From contig WNNJ02003592.1 of the NCBI GenBank assembly GCA_012934845.2, positions 1-64,000 on the forward strand: a stretch of DNA of 64,000 nt, written 5' to 3'. Position 1 is the first letter of the stretch, and every line of letters begins with the position of its first letter. This document shows positions 24,870-35,177 of this stretch, one piece after another. Source of the stretch: Pomphorhynchus laevis (taxonomy: Eukaryota > Acanthocephala > Palaeacanthocephala > Echinorhynchida > Pomphorhynchidae). A program made the position numbers and the translations under genes. A model generated the notes under the pieces. That model saw nothing but the letters and a program-made list of their open reading frames with translations, did not search any database and was not told the origin of the DNA.

Positions 24870-25303
24870 AAATCTAAAACACCTACCGAGCGTCCGGTTT
24901 GCTTTTTAATTTTTCTAAGATCATCCAGTTTGTTCATAAGTTTTTGCTTTGGTGTACTCGACTTTAAAAATAAAATAGGTTTGATCTTTCTCTATAAAAT
25001 TACTTACGTCCGAATCCTTATCATCTAACTTTTGTTCATCCTGCTTTTTTCCTTGTTGATTCGTCTAAAATTGATAAGTTATACATTGGAAATATTAAAA
25101 TCAAATGCAAACTCGGTCAAATTTATTTTTTCGACTAGGGCTATAGGCAGATTTCTTTCGCTAAATGCGTTTTAGCTAATTGAAAAAAAATACAATTTGA
25201 TAAAATACTGTGGAATTTAATTTTGGAACTGTCACCGCTTCGTCGCCATTTTGATCTGTTTCTTGCATCTTATTTTCTTGGCTTGACGGTGAAATTACCT
25301 TAA
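24870..25303 (-). other. Three-exon-like module, copy 2
   Basis: Duplicate of 5913-6346 with E1 25236-25298, E2 25008-25064 and E3 24887-24961 on the minus strand. All three pieces are unchanged from copy 1 at protein level, and the splice-like borders are the same. The few differences from copy 1 lie in the intron-like parts. Confidence 0.45.
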
Positions 25304-25577
25304 AAATTACCATAACAGTACATTGAAAAACATACTTTGTTGATGATCCGTAGTGCTAACACACGATTTACCATGCTAAATGCATTATGTGCATCAATTT
25401 GTAGAATACACTGATCTTCTGAAGAAGCAAATGACTCACGAACGTGATAAATTATCTTCTCTGTAGCACATCGATATCCTACACACAATTAGTCTCCCTG
25501 AGCGACATCCTGCAGATCCTGAGAGATTGAATGAGCCAATACTTTGCCAATTATAGCCTACATATCTCACCTATTCC
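25300..25577 (-). pseudogene. RTX reverse-transcriptase fragment, copy 2 (downstream part)
   Basis: Minus-strand continuation of the RTX element at 30699-31824, cut from it by LINE A. Reading toward lower coordinates it begins after GGAATA with GGTGAGATATGTAG (IG-IGEIC), then a segment like IIGKVLAHSISQDLQDVAQ, then CVGYRCATEKIIYHVRESF and QIDAHNAFSMVNR. The last fits RT motif A. The element is broken and its remaining part is absent here; a C-terminal piece of the same family is at 58055-58345. Confidence 0.65.
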
Positions 25578-25616
25578 AGATCAAGTTAAAACTTTCTTGA
25601 TAATAAACTACTTGCA

Positions 25617-26712
25617 TTCCAGATCAATCCAGTTCCAGATCAATCCAGTTCCAGATCAATCCAGTTCCAATCAATCCAGTTCCAATCAATCCAGTTCCAG
25701 ATCAATCCAGTTCCAGATCAATCCAGTTCCAGATCAATCCAGTTCCAGATCAATCCAGTTCCAGATCAATCCAGTTCCAGATCAATCCAGTTCCAGATCA
25801 ATCCAGTTCCAGATCAATCCAGTTCCAGATCAATCCAGTTCCAGATCAATCCAGTTCCAGATCAATCCAGTTCCAGATCAATCCAGTTCCAGATCAATCC
25901 AGTTCCAGATCAATCCAGTTCCAGATCAATCCAGTTCCAGATCAATCCAGTTCCAGATCAATCCAGTTCCAGATCAATCCAGTTCCAGATCAATCCAGTT
26001 CCAGATCAATCCAGTTCCAGATCAATCCAGTTCCAGATCAATCCAGTTCCAGATCAATCCAGTTCCAGATCAATCCAGTTCCAGATCAATCCAGTTCCAG
26101 ATCAATCCAGTTCCAGATCAATCCAGTTCCAGATCAATCCAGTTCCAGATCAATCCAGTTCCAGATCAATCCAGTTCCAGATCAATCCAGTTCCAGATCA
26201 ATCCAGTTCCAGATCAATCCAGTTCCAGATCAATCCAGTTCCAGATCAATCCAGTTCCATTCAATCCAGTTCCAATCAATCCAGTTCCAGATCAATCCAG
26301 TTCCAGATCAATCCAGTTCCAGATCAATCCAGTTCCAGATCAATCTAGTTCCAGATCAATCCAGTTCCAGATCAATCCAGTTCCAGATCAATCCAGTTTC
26401 AGATCAATCCAGTTCCAGATCAATCCAGTTCCAGATCAATCCAGTTCCAGATCAATCCAGTTCCAGATCAATCCAGTTCCAGATCAATCCAGGTCCAGAT
26501 CAATCAAGTTCCAATCAATCCAGTTCCAATCAATCCAGTTCCAATCAATCCAGTTCCAATCAATCCAGTTCCAATCAATCCAGTTCCAGATCAATCCAGT
26601 TCCAGATCAATCCAGTTCCAGATCAATCCAGTTCCAGATCAATCCAGTTCCAAGATCAATCCAGTTCCAGATCAATCCAGTTTTAGATCAATCCAGTTCC
26701 AGATCAATCCAG
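25617..26712 (+). repeat. 16-bp minisatellite in LINE A leader, copy 2
   Basis: About 69 units of TTCCAGATCAATCCAG with the same one-base-shorter variant seen in copy 1. It lies between the TATTCC target duplication and ORF1, so it belongs to the inserted LINE. At its left edge the target duplication plus the first leader bases (TTCC + AGATCAA) already reproduce 11 of the 16 bases of the unit. Confidence 0.98.
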
Positions 26713-26745
26713 CAAATTTAACAGTTTTAACGCACAAGGACGTCG

Positions 26746-27767
26746 ATGGGAGGACGAAAGAAGACAGCTACGACCGACACCAACTGTGCTCAACTACAAG
26801 TTCAATGCTCGAAACACGACTGCAGCGTCTGGACTACAATCGCATGCGACAGCAGTAAGTCTAAAGAAGACTTCATATGCGGATTTTGTGCCAACAAGCT
26901 CATACGCGACCTCTCCCATAAGAACATATTAACCTCCAACGTGTCCACTCAAACCACCCCAGTCGTTTCTGATATCCTTTGTCAACCCACTGATCCTGTC
27001 ATCACATGCACTTTTAATCCCATGTCTTCACTTCCCGACACCCCCGTATCTTCCCTTCTGTCTCGTTTCTCAATAACCTACATCCCTCAATCGAAATCAC
27101 CTCCACCAACCTCCACAATCTTTCCACTCATAACCTTTCCTCACATCGCTCACCACCCTCTCTATTATCCAAATCCTCTTTGTCTTCCGCTGTCAAACCT
27201 ACTCCCTTGATATCCTTAACTACCAGCTCTCCTATCGTGATCTCACCAACTCACGTTACTCGTCCTCCTTTACGGAAACGCCTCCCTTCTTGCGATAGTT
27301 GCGTCATCGTCACTAATATCACTACTTCCACCTCTTTATCTCCACAAGACCGTCTCGACCACGATGTTTCCGCATTTAGATCCATCCTCTCGTCTCTTGT
27401 TTCTGCGGATAACCCATCCTTTTTTAACAACATCTCTCTTGTCGCATTCATCCGCCTAAATAAATCTTCTCAATCTAATCCTTCCCAGCCCCCTCTCCTA
27501 AAAGTTGTTTTCAAGCATTGCTCTCACGCGTCTTCTGTCCTCTCCCAACGATTCAAACTCATGTCCTCTTCAGCCACTCGCATTTTCCCCGATCGCACCC
27601 CCTCCGAAATCGCTCAACTCTCATCTGCCCGCATCGAAAAACGCCGTCGCGAGGAAAACGGCGAAACATCTCTCTCCATCCGAAACATCGACGGAAATTT
27701 TCAAGTTGTCCGCACGCGCCCAAAAATTCGATTGCGCTCCATCTCCCCTATGTGTCTTCTCCAATAG
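26746..27767 (+). pseudogene. LINE A ORF1 (PHD-like finger plus CR1/L2 ORF1 domain)
   Basis: The first part (26746-27210) starts MGGRKKTATTDTNCAQLQ and has the PHD-like finger (CSKHDCSVWTTIACD, FICGFC). After a frame change at 27180-27210 the rest (to 27767) is Ser/Thr/Pro-rich. It then holds the conserved C-terminal region: VFKHCSHASSVLSQRFKL, IFPDRTPSEIAQLSSARIEK and RRREENGETSLSIRNIDG. That order (RNA-handling domain, DRTP-E, Arg-rich helix) is typical of ORF1 in CR1/L2-group LINEs. The frame change also occurs in copy 1. The spacing to ORF2 is short, and further shifts follow. Confidence 0.75.
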
Positions 27768-27787
27768 CCCCTACCACCACTACACAC

Positions 27788-30680
27788 GGTTTCCGCCTCG
27801 GCCTCCTCAACACTAGATCTATTCTCAATAAATCCGATCTCATCCTCAACTTATTCACTAAGCAATCCATCGATCTCTTCTGCCTCACCGAATCCTAACA
27901 CTCCGATTCTGACGACCTCTTCATCCGCCGTTTGCTCTCTGCCGGTTGCTCACTAGTCGAATTCGCTCGCCCCCTTAGCAAATCCCCTTCTAAATTCTCT
28001 AATCATGGCGGCATTGTCGCATTCGCCCGTCATCCAGCGTCTCTTCGCAAAATCACTCCCCCTTTCAGTCCTTGCTCTTTTGAACTGCTCACTTGTCGTT
28101 CTTCTAACCTGATCACTCTAGATCTCGTTATTGTATACCGTCCTGGTTCATAAGCTCCTACATCCATATTTTTTACCAAACTCGCTGATCTTCTGTCCCA
28201 CTGTTCTTTGTCCTCAATCCCTTAAATCGTTCTTGGCGACTTCAACATCCGCCTCGACCGCCCCTCTTCCACCGAGTCAATCCAGTTCATCAACATTCTA
28301 TCCAACTATAACTACAAACCCATATCCACTGCCCCCACACATATCCTTGGTGAGCACTCGACATCATTGCTGTCCCCAATCATTTTGCTGCCTACACTTC
28401 ACTGTTCATTTTCGATCCTGGTCTATCAGATCACCTTCTCGTCTCCCTTGATCTCGCTCAAAACCACACCCCTCATCACACACCTACAATACTACGTCAC
28501 TCTTGGAGAAATCTTGACCTCTACCTTCTCCGCTCTGCCTTACTCAAATCGTCTCTATCATATCCAACAATAACATATTCCCCTCCTCACGATCTCGCCT
28601 TTCTTTTCGACTCTGAACTCACATCCATTCTCGATATTCTCTTGCCCTTCAAGCCTCACCCACACCGTCGCTTGCACCGTGCCCCATGGTTTGACATCCA
28701 GTGCCTACTCTCAAAGCGTCGACTCCGTCATGCTTTTCGAGTATATCACCGCTCTCTCAGACGTGATTTCCGCTCGATCACTCCGTCTTTCCGTGATACC
28801 TATCTTGCTCATCGGCGGTCTCATCTCCACCTACTACGTACCAAATGCAACTCCTTCTGGCAGCATAAAATCATCACTTCATTCAACTCTAAGACTCTCT
28901 AGCATACTTTTAACTCAATCCTTGTTCGCTCCTCTTCGCCTTGCAACATCAATCCCCATGATTATTCGTCATTTCTCCAGAGCAAAGTATCCTCACACCC
29001 CGGTCTCCATCCTATCCCACTCGGCCCCGCCTAGCCTCATTCTCCCGGAACTCTTTCATCTTCTTCCTGTTTCACCTTCCAAAGTCTCATCTGTTCTCAT
29101 GTGCTTGCCCAGCAAAACCTCAACTGGCGATCCCCTGCCTACCCACATACTTTAATCCATATGCTCATCGATATCCCCTTTTCTCACAACCTTGTTTAAC
29201 TCGTCCATCCGCAGTCGTATCTTCCCTTCACACTGGAAATCCGCAATCGTTCGTCCCCTCCTTAAGAAACAATCGCTCGACCCCTCCCTTCCTTCTAGCT
29301 ATCGAACCATTTCACTACTCCCTACTCTTTCTAAGCTCTTAGAACGCATCATCTTAATACAGATCGACGCTTATCTCTCCTCATCCAATCTGTACCCTCC
29401 TTTCCAATCCGCTTTCCGCTCTAATCACTCCACAGAAATCGCCTGCATAAAAGTTTACAACGACTTACTCATTTCTCGAGACAAGGCTCTATATAGTGTT
29501 CTCATCTCCCTCGACCTCTCCTCCGCCTTCGACATTGTCGACCACTCCGTCCTCCTTTCTCGCCTTTGTTATGATTACGGCTTTTCTTCCTAATCCGTAG
29601 CATGGTTTGCCACATATCTATGCGACCGCTCATTTCGCGTATGTTCTAATTCATCATCCTCCCCTCCTATCCTTATTTTTTTGCGGGGTCCAACAAGGTT
29701 CAGTCCTAGGTCACCTGCTTTTCTCTCTTCTGCTTGGCGATCTCTCTCCGTTTATCAAACCTTTATCCTTTAACGTCATGCAATACGCCGATAACATCCT
29801 CATATATGCTCATGCACCCGCACATCGCATACACGATATTGGCAATTCTGCCTCCAACTGTCTTTCTTCTATCTACGAACGTCTCTCCAATCTCCATCTC
29901 GTTCTAAACCCTGACAAGTCTAAAATAATGTACATCCTCCCCCGTAAACCAAACATATCTCCTCCCACTGTATCTTTTGCCTCATCGATCATCCCCATAG
30001 TCCACAATCTCACTTTCTTAGGCTTCCATTTCGATGATCATCTTTCCCTTAAACCCTTCGTCCGTGACAAGGTCCGCTCATCTAACTTAATTCTTCGTGA
30101 CATCCGCCGTATCCGTTCCTTTATCGACTTCCGTTCTTGTATGTCTCTTCTTTCATCGCTTCTTTTCCCTAAAATCGATTACTGCCTTAGCCTTTTCGCC
30201 AATTCTCCAAAATCCATCATCCTACCACTACAACGCATAATCAACTCCGCCGTTCGAGTGCTATTTCGTCTCCGTCGCTTCGACCACATATCCACATATA
30301 TTGCCCAGCTCTCCTGGCCCACCATCTACATCCGCATCAAAGTCCGCCTTCTTCTCGTAACTTTTTGTCTCATAGCTGTCGGCTCCCCATCGTTCATCAA
30401 CCTTCCTTTCTTGGACAACACTCGCCCCACTTCGCTATCGCTGCGTTCTCGTCATACCCTCTTACTCCACATTCCCAATTACTCCAACAACTATGGTCTC
30501 CGAACCTTCCTCGTCGCCGCCTCACTCGCCTGGAATCAACTGCCTCTCGACGTCCCCCGCGCTCCCTCTTTTATCACATTCAAAAATTTCCTCCCCTTCA
30601 CACTTTCTTGGCACATGATTAACATTTTTGTTTTGCTGTGGTCATGTAAGTGTGCGCTGGTACGCATTTGCCACGTTTAA
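27788..30680 (+). pseudogene. LINE A ORF2 (APE endonuclease and reverse transcriptase), decayed
   Basis: Endonuclease region: LLNTRSILNKSD, LFCLTES, VIVYRPGS and LGDFNIRLD (27790-28260). Linker region 28560-29150. RT region: SYRTISLLPTLSKLLERI (29310), a YNDLLISRDKALYS segment, SLDLSSAFDIVDHSVLL (motif A, 29505), a QQGSVLGHLLFSLLLGDL segment (motif B, 29690) and MQYADNILIYAHAP (motif C, 29780). In motif C the second catalytic Asp of YADD is Asn. The C-terminal half has IDYCLSLFANSPKSI, typical of L2/CR1. There are several stops and frame changes, so the protein cannot be made. APE cleavage and target-primed reverse transcription are the family's known roles. Confidence 0.85.
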
Positions 30681-30698
30681 TAAATCTTTTTTTATTCC

Positions 30699-31824
30699 AA
30701 TTTGTCGGACCCCGAGCATCTTATCTAAGGCGACCAATCTGCATGCAATGAAGGCATTCAAATTTTGACAATTGACACGTTTCGTAGCTATAAGAGTTGC
30801 AAACTCCGCTACTGCACTAACTAATTTACTTGATCCCGAACCAAAATCATGTAACATCGAACACCATCCCTAAGAATCCATCACAAAGGGACCAGCACTA
30901 CCACTTGTTTTCCGAGCTGCATATTTGATTTTCGTCGCATCTATTTTCGTAAACAGAGCTTCTCTGTGTACTACCAAACCGTCAAATGGCTCCTCCAGTA
31001 TCAGTTCTTCGATTACTTTTTCGCCATTCGGATGTAACCACTCTAGTCTTTCACGTATCGATTCTGATTCATAAATATCATCAAGTGACGAGATTTTGCC
31101 ACTATTACCCTGGTTTTGAAGAAGACGCATAGCAGCAGACACTTTACCATGTCGGAACATCATGATAAATTTCCTATTACAATTCAGCAAGTTATTTTCA
31201 CGCGAAGCTGTATATATCATCTTTTTTTGTTACAAATAGTCTGCCTCATTAAATAGATCATCAAATTTCTCTTTTTTGTCCACCATTTTATTCGGCGTAC
31301 TAGTAATTATTTATATACACAATCTTACCTTAGAGTGGACGTTGTAGAATCAGTTGGCACATCACCGTAGCCTCACTGAGAGCATTATTTGATATCTCTA
31401 TTTCTATACACGCATCCTTGTACAAAATACACATTAATTCCACAAATTCGGAACCAGAAGAGCACTGCGGAACATGAAAAAGACTCGGTTGCCAGAACTT
31501 TACTTTATTAAAAAGTCTAAAAATAGTTCAATTCCTATGAGCCAGTAATACTTGAGCCGTCTCTCCGGTCCTCTCAGTAAGAATACTCTGATGACAATTC
31601 GCTGATGGCAATAAATCTTCGCGTGTCATATATTGATTTGATTGAGTGTCATTAGCGATTGAGCTTAAAAGACCACTATGTAAAATCCTACGGTTGCGAC
31701 AATTTGGGCTAATGCAGTCTAGGCACCCTCTGTCCTCACGTTTGCAGCGACAACCTTTACAGACGGCTGCTGCACCATTACATATGCAACAACGTTGATG
31801 TGCCAACGGTTTCCCCTTTGCCAT
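30699..31824 (-). pseudogene. RTX element, N-terminal and RT upstream part
   Basis: Minus-strand coding in pieces. 31528-31824 begins MAKGKPLAHQRCCICNGAAA and has a dense Cys cluster (CICN, CKGCRCKRED, CLDC, NC) that looks zinc-binding. 30870-31220 continues with a helix-rich segment (KVSAAMRLLQNQGN) and KIKYAARKTSGSAGPFVMDS. 30699-30857 reads SGSSKLVSAVAEFATLIATK and FIACRLVALDKMLGVRQIGI. It joins 25300-25577 across LINE A. I recall predicted animal proteins with the same order (Cys-rich start, TxGAAGPSG-D, ACRL-ALDK-PGVRPIGIGE, RT motif A), but this name is mine and the clade is not settled. The copy is broken by LINE A and a few other lesions. Confidence 0.6.
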
Positions 31825-31839
31825 AACGCAATTGTTTAG

Positions 31840-32557
31840 ACACTGTTCGAAAAACGCGAGCGCAGCGATCCTTTGTTTTCCCTTGCAACGCGCACCTCGG
31901 GATGTGCCCTGAGCGTACGACTTCTTTGATAGTATTAGATAATATTATTAGATAGGAGTATCTTCAAAAGTTTCATCAACGACCGTCGGAATTCTTACTA
32001 ATACCTTACCTCTGTCAGTGGAATTAATGATGACGCGAAATAATGCAAGCACAGAAAATTTTCAACGCCATCAACAAAAGCTGTTAATTAAGTATAATGA
32101 CACAGACAAAGAGATTCTAAATACTCCAGCAATGACCCAATCACGATGGTTAGAACCAAGACAGAGCAAGCGTCCGCTGATAATTCGTGCAAGTACACAT
32201 GGATAAATTCTGTAAATTCCAAGTAAATTGTCACCAGCGTACTGCATCATGTATATGTCGTTACTGTCTACAAAGTTGTTCATGGCTTATGCAGTCTTCA
32301 ATTGTAGCTTTGTTTCTAAAATGCAACTCTCACCTATTGACAAGTTGTAATAACTTTCTAATTTGCTTTATTTAATTTGGCTCAGGCATCTTATTCCAGA
32401 GAACCAATTTTTGGATTTGTATATTTGTAATTTTCTTTTTCCCTAACGCCGAGAGGCGGCAATGGGTAAAAAATCTCCTCAGATTAGATAGAATTAACTT
32501 ATTGTATTTGCTTATCTTATTTGATAGTATCTTGTGTAATTTATTGTAAGTATTTAT
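31840..32557. other. No assigned gene; short unassigned open frames
   Basis: 31840-31930 is CpG-rich for this window and may be the 5' end of the RTX element. Beyond it, 32018-32206 (+) and 32071-32283 (-) are open but overlap each other and match nothing I know. I make no gene call. Confidence 0.4.
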
Positions 32558-32562
32558 AAAAA
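32558..32562 (-). terminator. Pol III terminator for the tRNA (T5)
   Basis: Five Ts on the minus strand, 25 nt after the 3' end of the tRNA. It is the first run of four or more Ts downstream of the gene, so it is the likely RNA polymerase III stop. Confidence 0.6.
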
Positions 32563-32587
32563 TCAAGGCATTTTTTGCAAATCAAGT

Positions 32588-32659
32588 GTGCTCGCCCAGG
32601 CTCGAACTGGGGACCTTGTGCGTGTTAGGCACACGTGATAACCACTACACCACGAGCAC
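32588..32659 (-). tRNA. tRNA-Val (AAC)
   Basis: Minus-strand 72-nt cloverleaf. The acceptor stem GTGCTCG pairs with CGAGCAC. The anticodon stem TGTGC pairs with GCACA around the loop CTAACAC, anticodon AAC. The T stem CCCAG pairs with CTGGG around TTCGAGC. The A box (TGGTGTAGTGG) and B box (GTTCGAGCC) fit Pol III promoter consensus. There is no intron and CCA is not encoded, as expected for eukaryotes. The body matches animal tRNA-Val(AAC); the acceptor stem is perfectly paired, so the gene looks functional. Confidence 0.95.
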
Positions 32660-34742
32660 GTTGTTTTACTTTAATTAAATGTTTTTATTTTATAGCTTAA
32701 GATGAAGTTTTGTTGAAAATAAAATTGTTGTTATTTGTATTAATTTGAAATAACTTTAGCCGTAATTAAGTTTTAAAAGCAATTTAGTTTACAAAAATAA
32801 AAATCAAAAATAATCAAGAGTTTATTGCTCTCACAACAGTTTCTGATGAATATCTTTAGTAATTTTTTGCTGATAAAGTTTAATGTGTTAATAATATTTG
32901 AAGGTTTGATATGCTGAGTGATGCAGTTGTTGATAGTTTTTGACACTTTGTTGCTACCAATAAAGCGTCAAAACTTTATAAAAATGTCAAATTCCTTATT
33001 AATCAAGATAAGCAGGTGTAGGATTTTGTTACGTCATGTATTATAGTTGGTAGTACTTAAGATTACTAGTACCATACTCTACAATGTAACAGTGATCTTG
33101 CTGATCACTTAAATATACACTACCAGATTAAATTAGAATAAGATAAAACACATTTAAATATAATAATTTATCTGGTCTTTTATTAAATTTCGAATATTTA
33201 TTTTAAAATTTTAATCTTTATAAATTAATTTAAATTTTATTAAAATATGTGAACCTAGTATGCTGTTATATTTACTATATTACATAGATTTAACTGCAAT
33301 TGATAAAATACAATTCAAGTAATTTTAATCATAATCCATAACTGCGTTTATAACTACTTGAAGACATTTTGCTAAAATTCAAATTGTGATAATTTTCTGT
33401 TTAAAGGATATTATCAAATTACTGGATTTGTTTTTAAATTTTATTGTTAATTCTCGTACTCACTGGGCTCGTGCATCTTTATAAATATAAGTTCACAGAT
33501 CATTATAGATTTTATTATAATAAAATCATTGATTTTATATATAATTTCATAACCAAATTAAATGTATTGTTTTGAAGATTGGCTCAATTGAAGATCGATT
33601 TTAAAACATATCTAATTCAATCAAATTTCAAGGTAATTGGTAATTTTGCTTTTGTCCTTTAGTTAAATGTCAATTTAATAATGCTTAATTTTGAGTAAAT
33701 AAATTAATTTTGAGTAAATAACATTGTTATAAATTAATTAATAATTATAATATATTTTATTAAAAATAATATGGATAACGACAAGCAAATAAACAATTAC
33801 CATAAAATTTTTAAACGCTTCTTTACATATCGTCAGATTGTAATCATTTAAAAAATTATTTTATTAAAATAAACGATTACAATATTAAAAATATTAAATG
33901 GAAAATTCCGGGGAAAATGTAGCATTTTAAATTAATTATTACATAACTTTTTCGTCATTGAGTTTAATTTATTACGCATGAAATTTAAACATCGATGATC
34001 TAGTATACGACAAAACCGTGAAAGATGTAAATTCACGTTCTACTCAACATGTATAATATTTACTGAGCCATTAAGTTTTTCAAATCATGTCTTAAATATT
34101 TTGAGTTGCTTTTTATGTCATGCACTTTAGATTCAAACTTTGTGAGATAACGGGAAAACATATTATCTGTGATTTCGTTTCTTGTGTTATAAAACGTCCC
34201 CAAGTTTACAAACTACCTCTTACATATAAAATTGTTCTTTTTTAATTTTAGAGCATTTTATGGCTATGTGAAATCATATTCTTGACTTTTTAATCATTTA
34301 ATGATTTGTGTTCGAATCGCATTAAAAAATAAAAGGGATGATATTTGTATCAAATATCAATATAAAATATAAAACCTTGGACCTTATAATCGATATTTGC
34401 GAATATCGACTTTATACAAACGTTCTCTGCACTTGTGATCAATTGTCGTAAAGCTTTTCATTAAGTATTTGTTAGTTAAAATACACGTTTCTTACTAATT
34501 TAGTGAATTAAATTAGTAATATTTGTTATTTAACTTTTATGCGCATTCGATTACTTTTAGGCATCATAAATTGTATTTCTAAAGAAATATTAACTATAAT
34601 TTAATGATTAAAATATAATATATATTAAATTATAATATATAATTATTATATTATATTAATTATAATATATATTAAATATAATTTAATTTGTTAGTGTTGA
34701 AATCAACTTTGTTATCTCATTTTAGTAAATATAACAATTACA
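32660..34742. other. AT-rich stretch, no recognisable gene
   Basis: About 2.1 kb of very AT-rich DNA with one dispersed repeat (32935-33115) and a palindromic AT tract at about 34610-34690. I find no convincing exon. Confidence 0.5.
32935..33115 (+). repeat. Dispersed repeat, pair with 13965-14165
   Basis: Shares AAAGCGTCAAAACTTTAT, AAAAATGTCAAA, CTTATTAATCA, AAGATTACTAGTA and CTACAATGTAACAG with 13965-14165 in the same order. It is about 180 bp, diverged, non-coding, and of unknown class. Confidence 0.5.
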
Positions 34743-35177
34743 AAATCTAAAACACCTACCGAGCGTCCGGTTTGCTTTTTAATTTTTCTAAGATCATCCA
34801 GTTTGTTCATAAGTTTTTGCTTTGGTGTACTCGACTTTAAAAATAAAATAGGTTTAATCTCTTTCTCTATAAAATTACTTACGTCCGAATCATTATCATC
34901 TAACTGTTGTTCATGCTGTTTTGTTCCTTGTTGATTCGTCTAAAATTGATAAGTTATACATTGGAAATATTAAAATCAAATGCAAACTCGGTCAAATTTA
35001 TTTTTTCGACTAGGGCTATAGGCAGATTTCTTTCGCTAAATGCGTTTTAGCTAATTGAAAAAAATACAATTTGATAAAATACTGTGGAATTTAATTTTGG
35101 AACTGTCACCGCTTCGTCGCCATTTTGATCTGTTTCTTGCATCTTATTTTCTTGGCTTGTCGGTGAAATGACCTTAA
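34743..35177 (-). other. Three-exon-like module, copy 3
   Basis: Third copy of the module, outside the duplicated block and with different flanks. E1 is 35110-35172, E2 34883-34939 and E3 34760-34834, all open, phase 0, with the same splice-like borders. E2 reads TNQQGTKQHEQQLDDNDSD. Compared with copy 2, E2 has 5 substitutions in 57 nt (4 change the amino acid), E1 has 2 in 63 (1 changes it) and E3 has none in 75. The 216 nt of intron-like sequence have 1 substitution plus small indels. This copy could be the source gene piece, a captured piece, or another element copy. Confidence 0.45.

Larger units (their letters stand above)
25578..30692 (+). mobile_element. LINE A: L2/CR1-like LINE with minisatellite leader
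   Basis: A 5.1-kb LINE flanked by the 6-bp duplication TATTCC (25572-25577 and 30693-30698). Order: 39-bp unique leader, 16-bp minisatellite (25617-26712), spacer, ORF1 (26746-27767), ORF2 with endonuclease and reverse transcriptase (27788-30680), and a short 3' region with GTCATGTAAG, ACGTTTAATAAA and a T-rich tail. LINE B has the same 3' block. The site of insertion is the RTX reverse-transcriptase coding sequence, which reads on from one flank to the other. The coding strand is pyrimidine-rich and richer in GC than its surroundings. It is inactive: both ORFs are broken in several places. Confidence 0.9.

Noticed and set aside
25531-26721. 396-residue open frame of repeated DQSSSRSIQFQINPVP
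   Set aside because: The 16-bp repeat has no stop in any of three frames, so an open frame is automatic. It lies in the LINE A leader; nothing suggests translation. The frame at 6573-7163 is the same artefact.
28131-28902. Multiple overlapping forward frames as separate genes
   Set aside because: They are frames of the broken LINE A ORF2 and their shadows.
32018-32283. Overlapping opposite-strand frames of 62 and 70 codons as genes
   Set aside because: No splice or start support, no recognisable motif, and mutually exclusive overlap.
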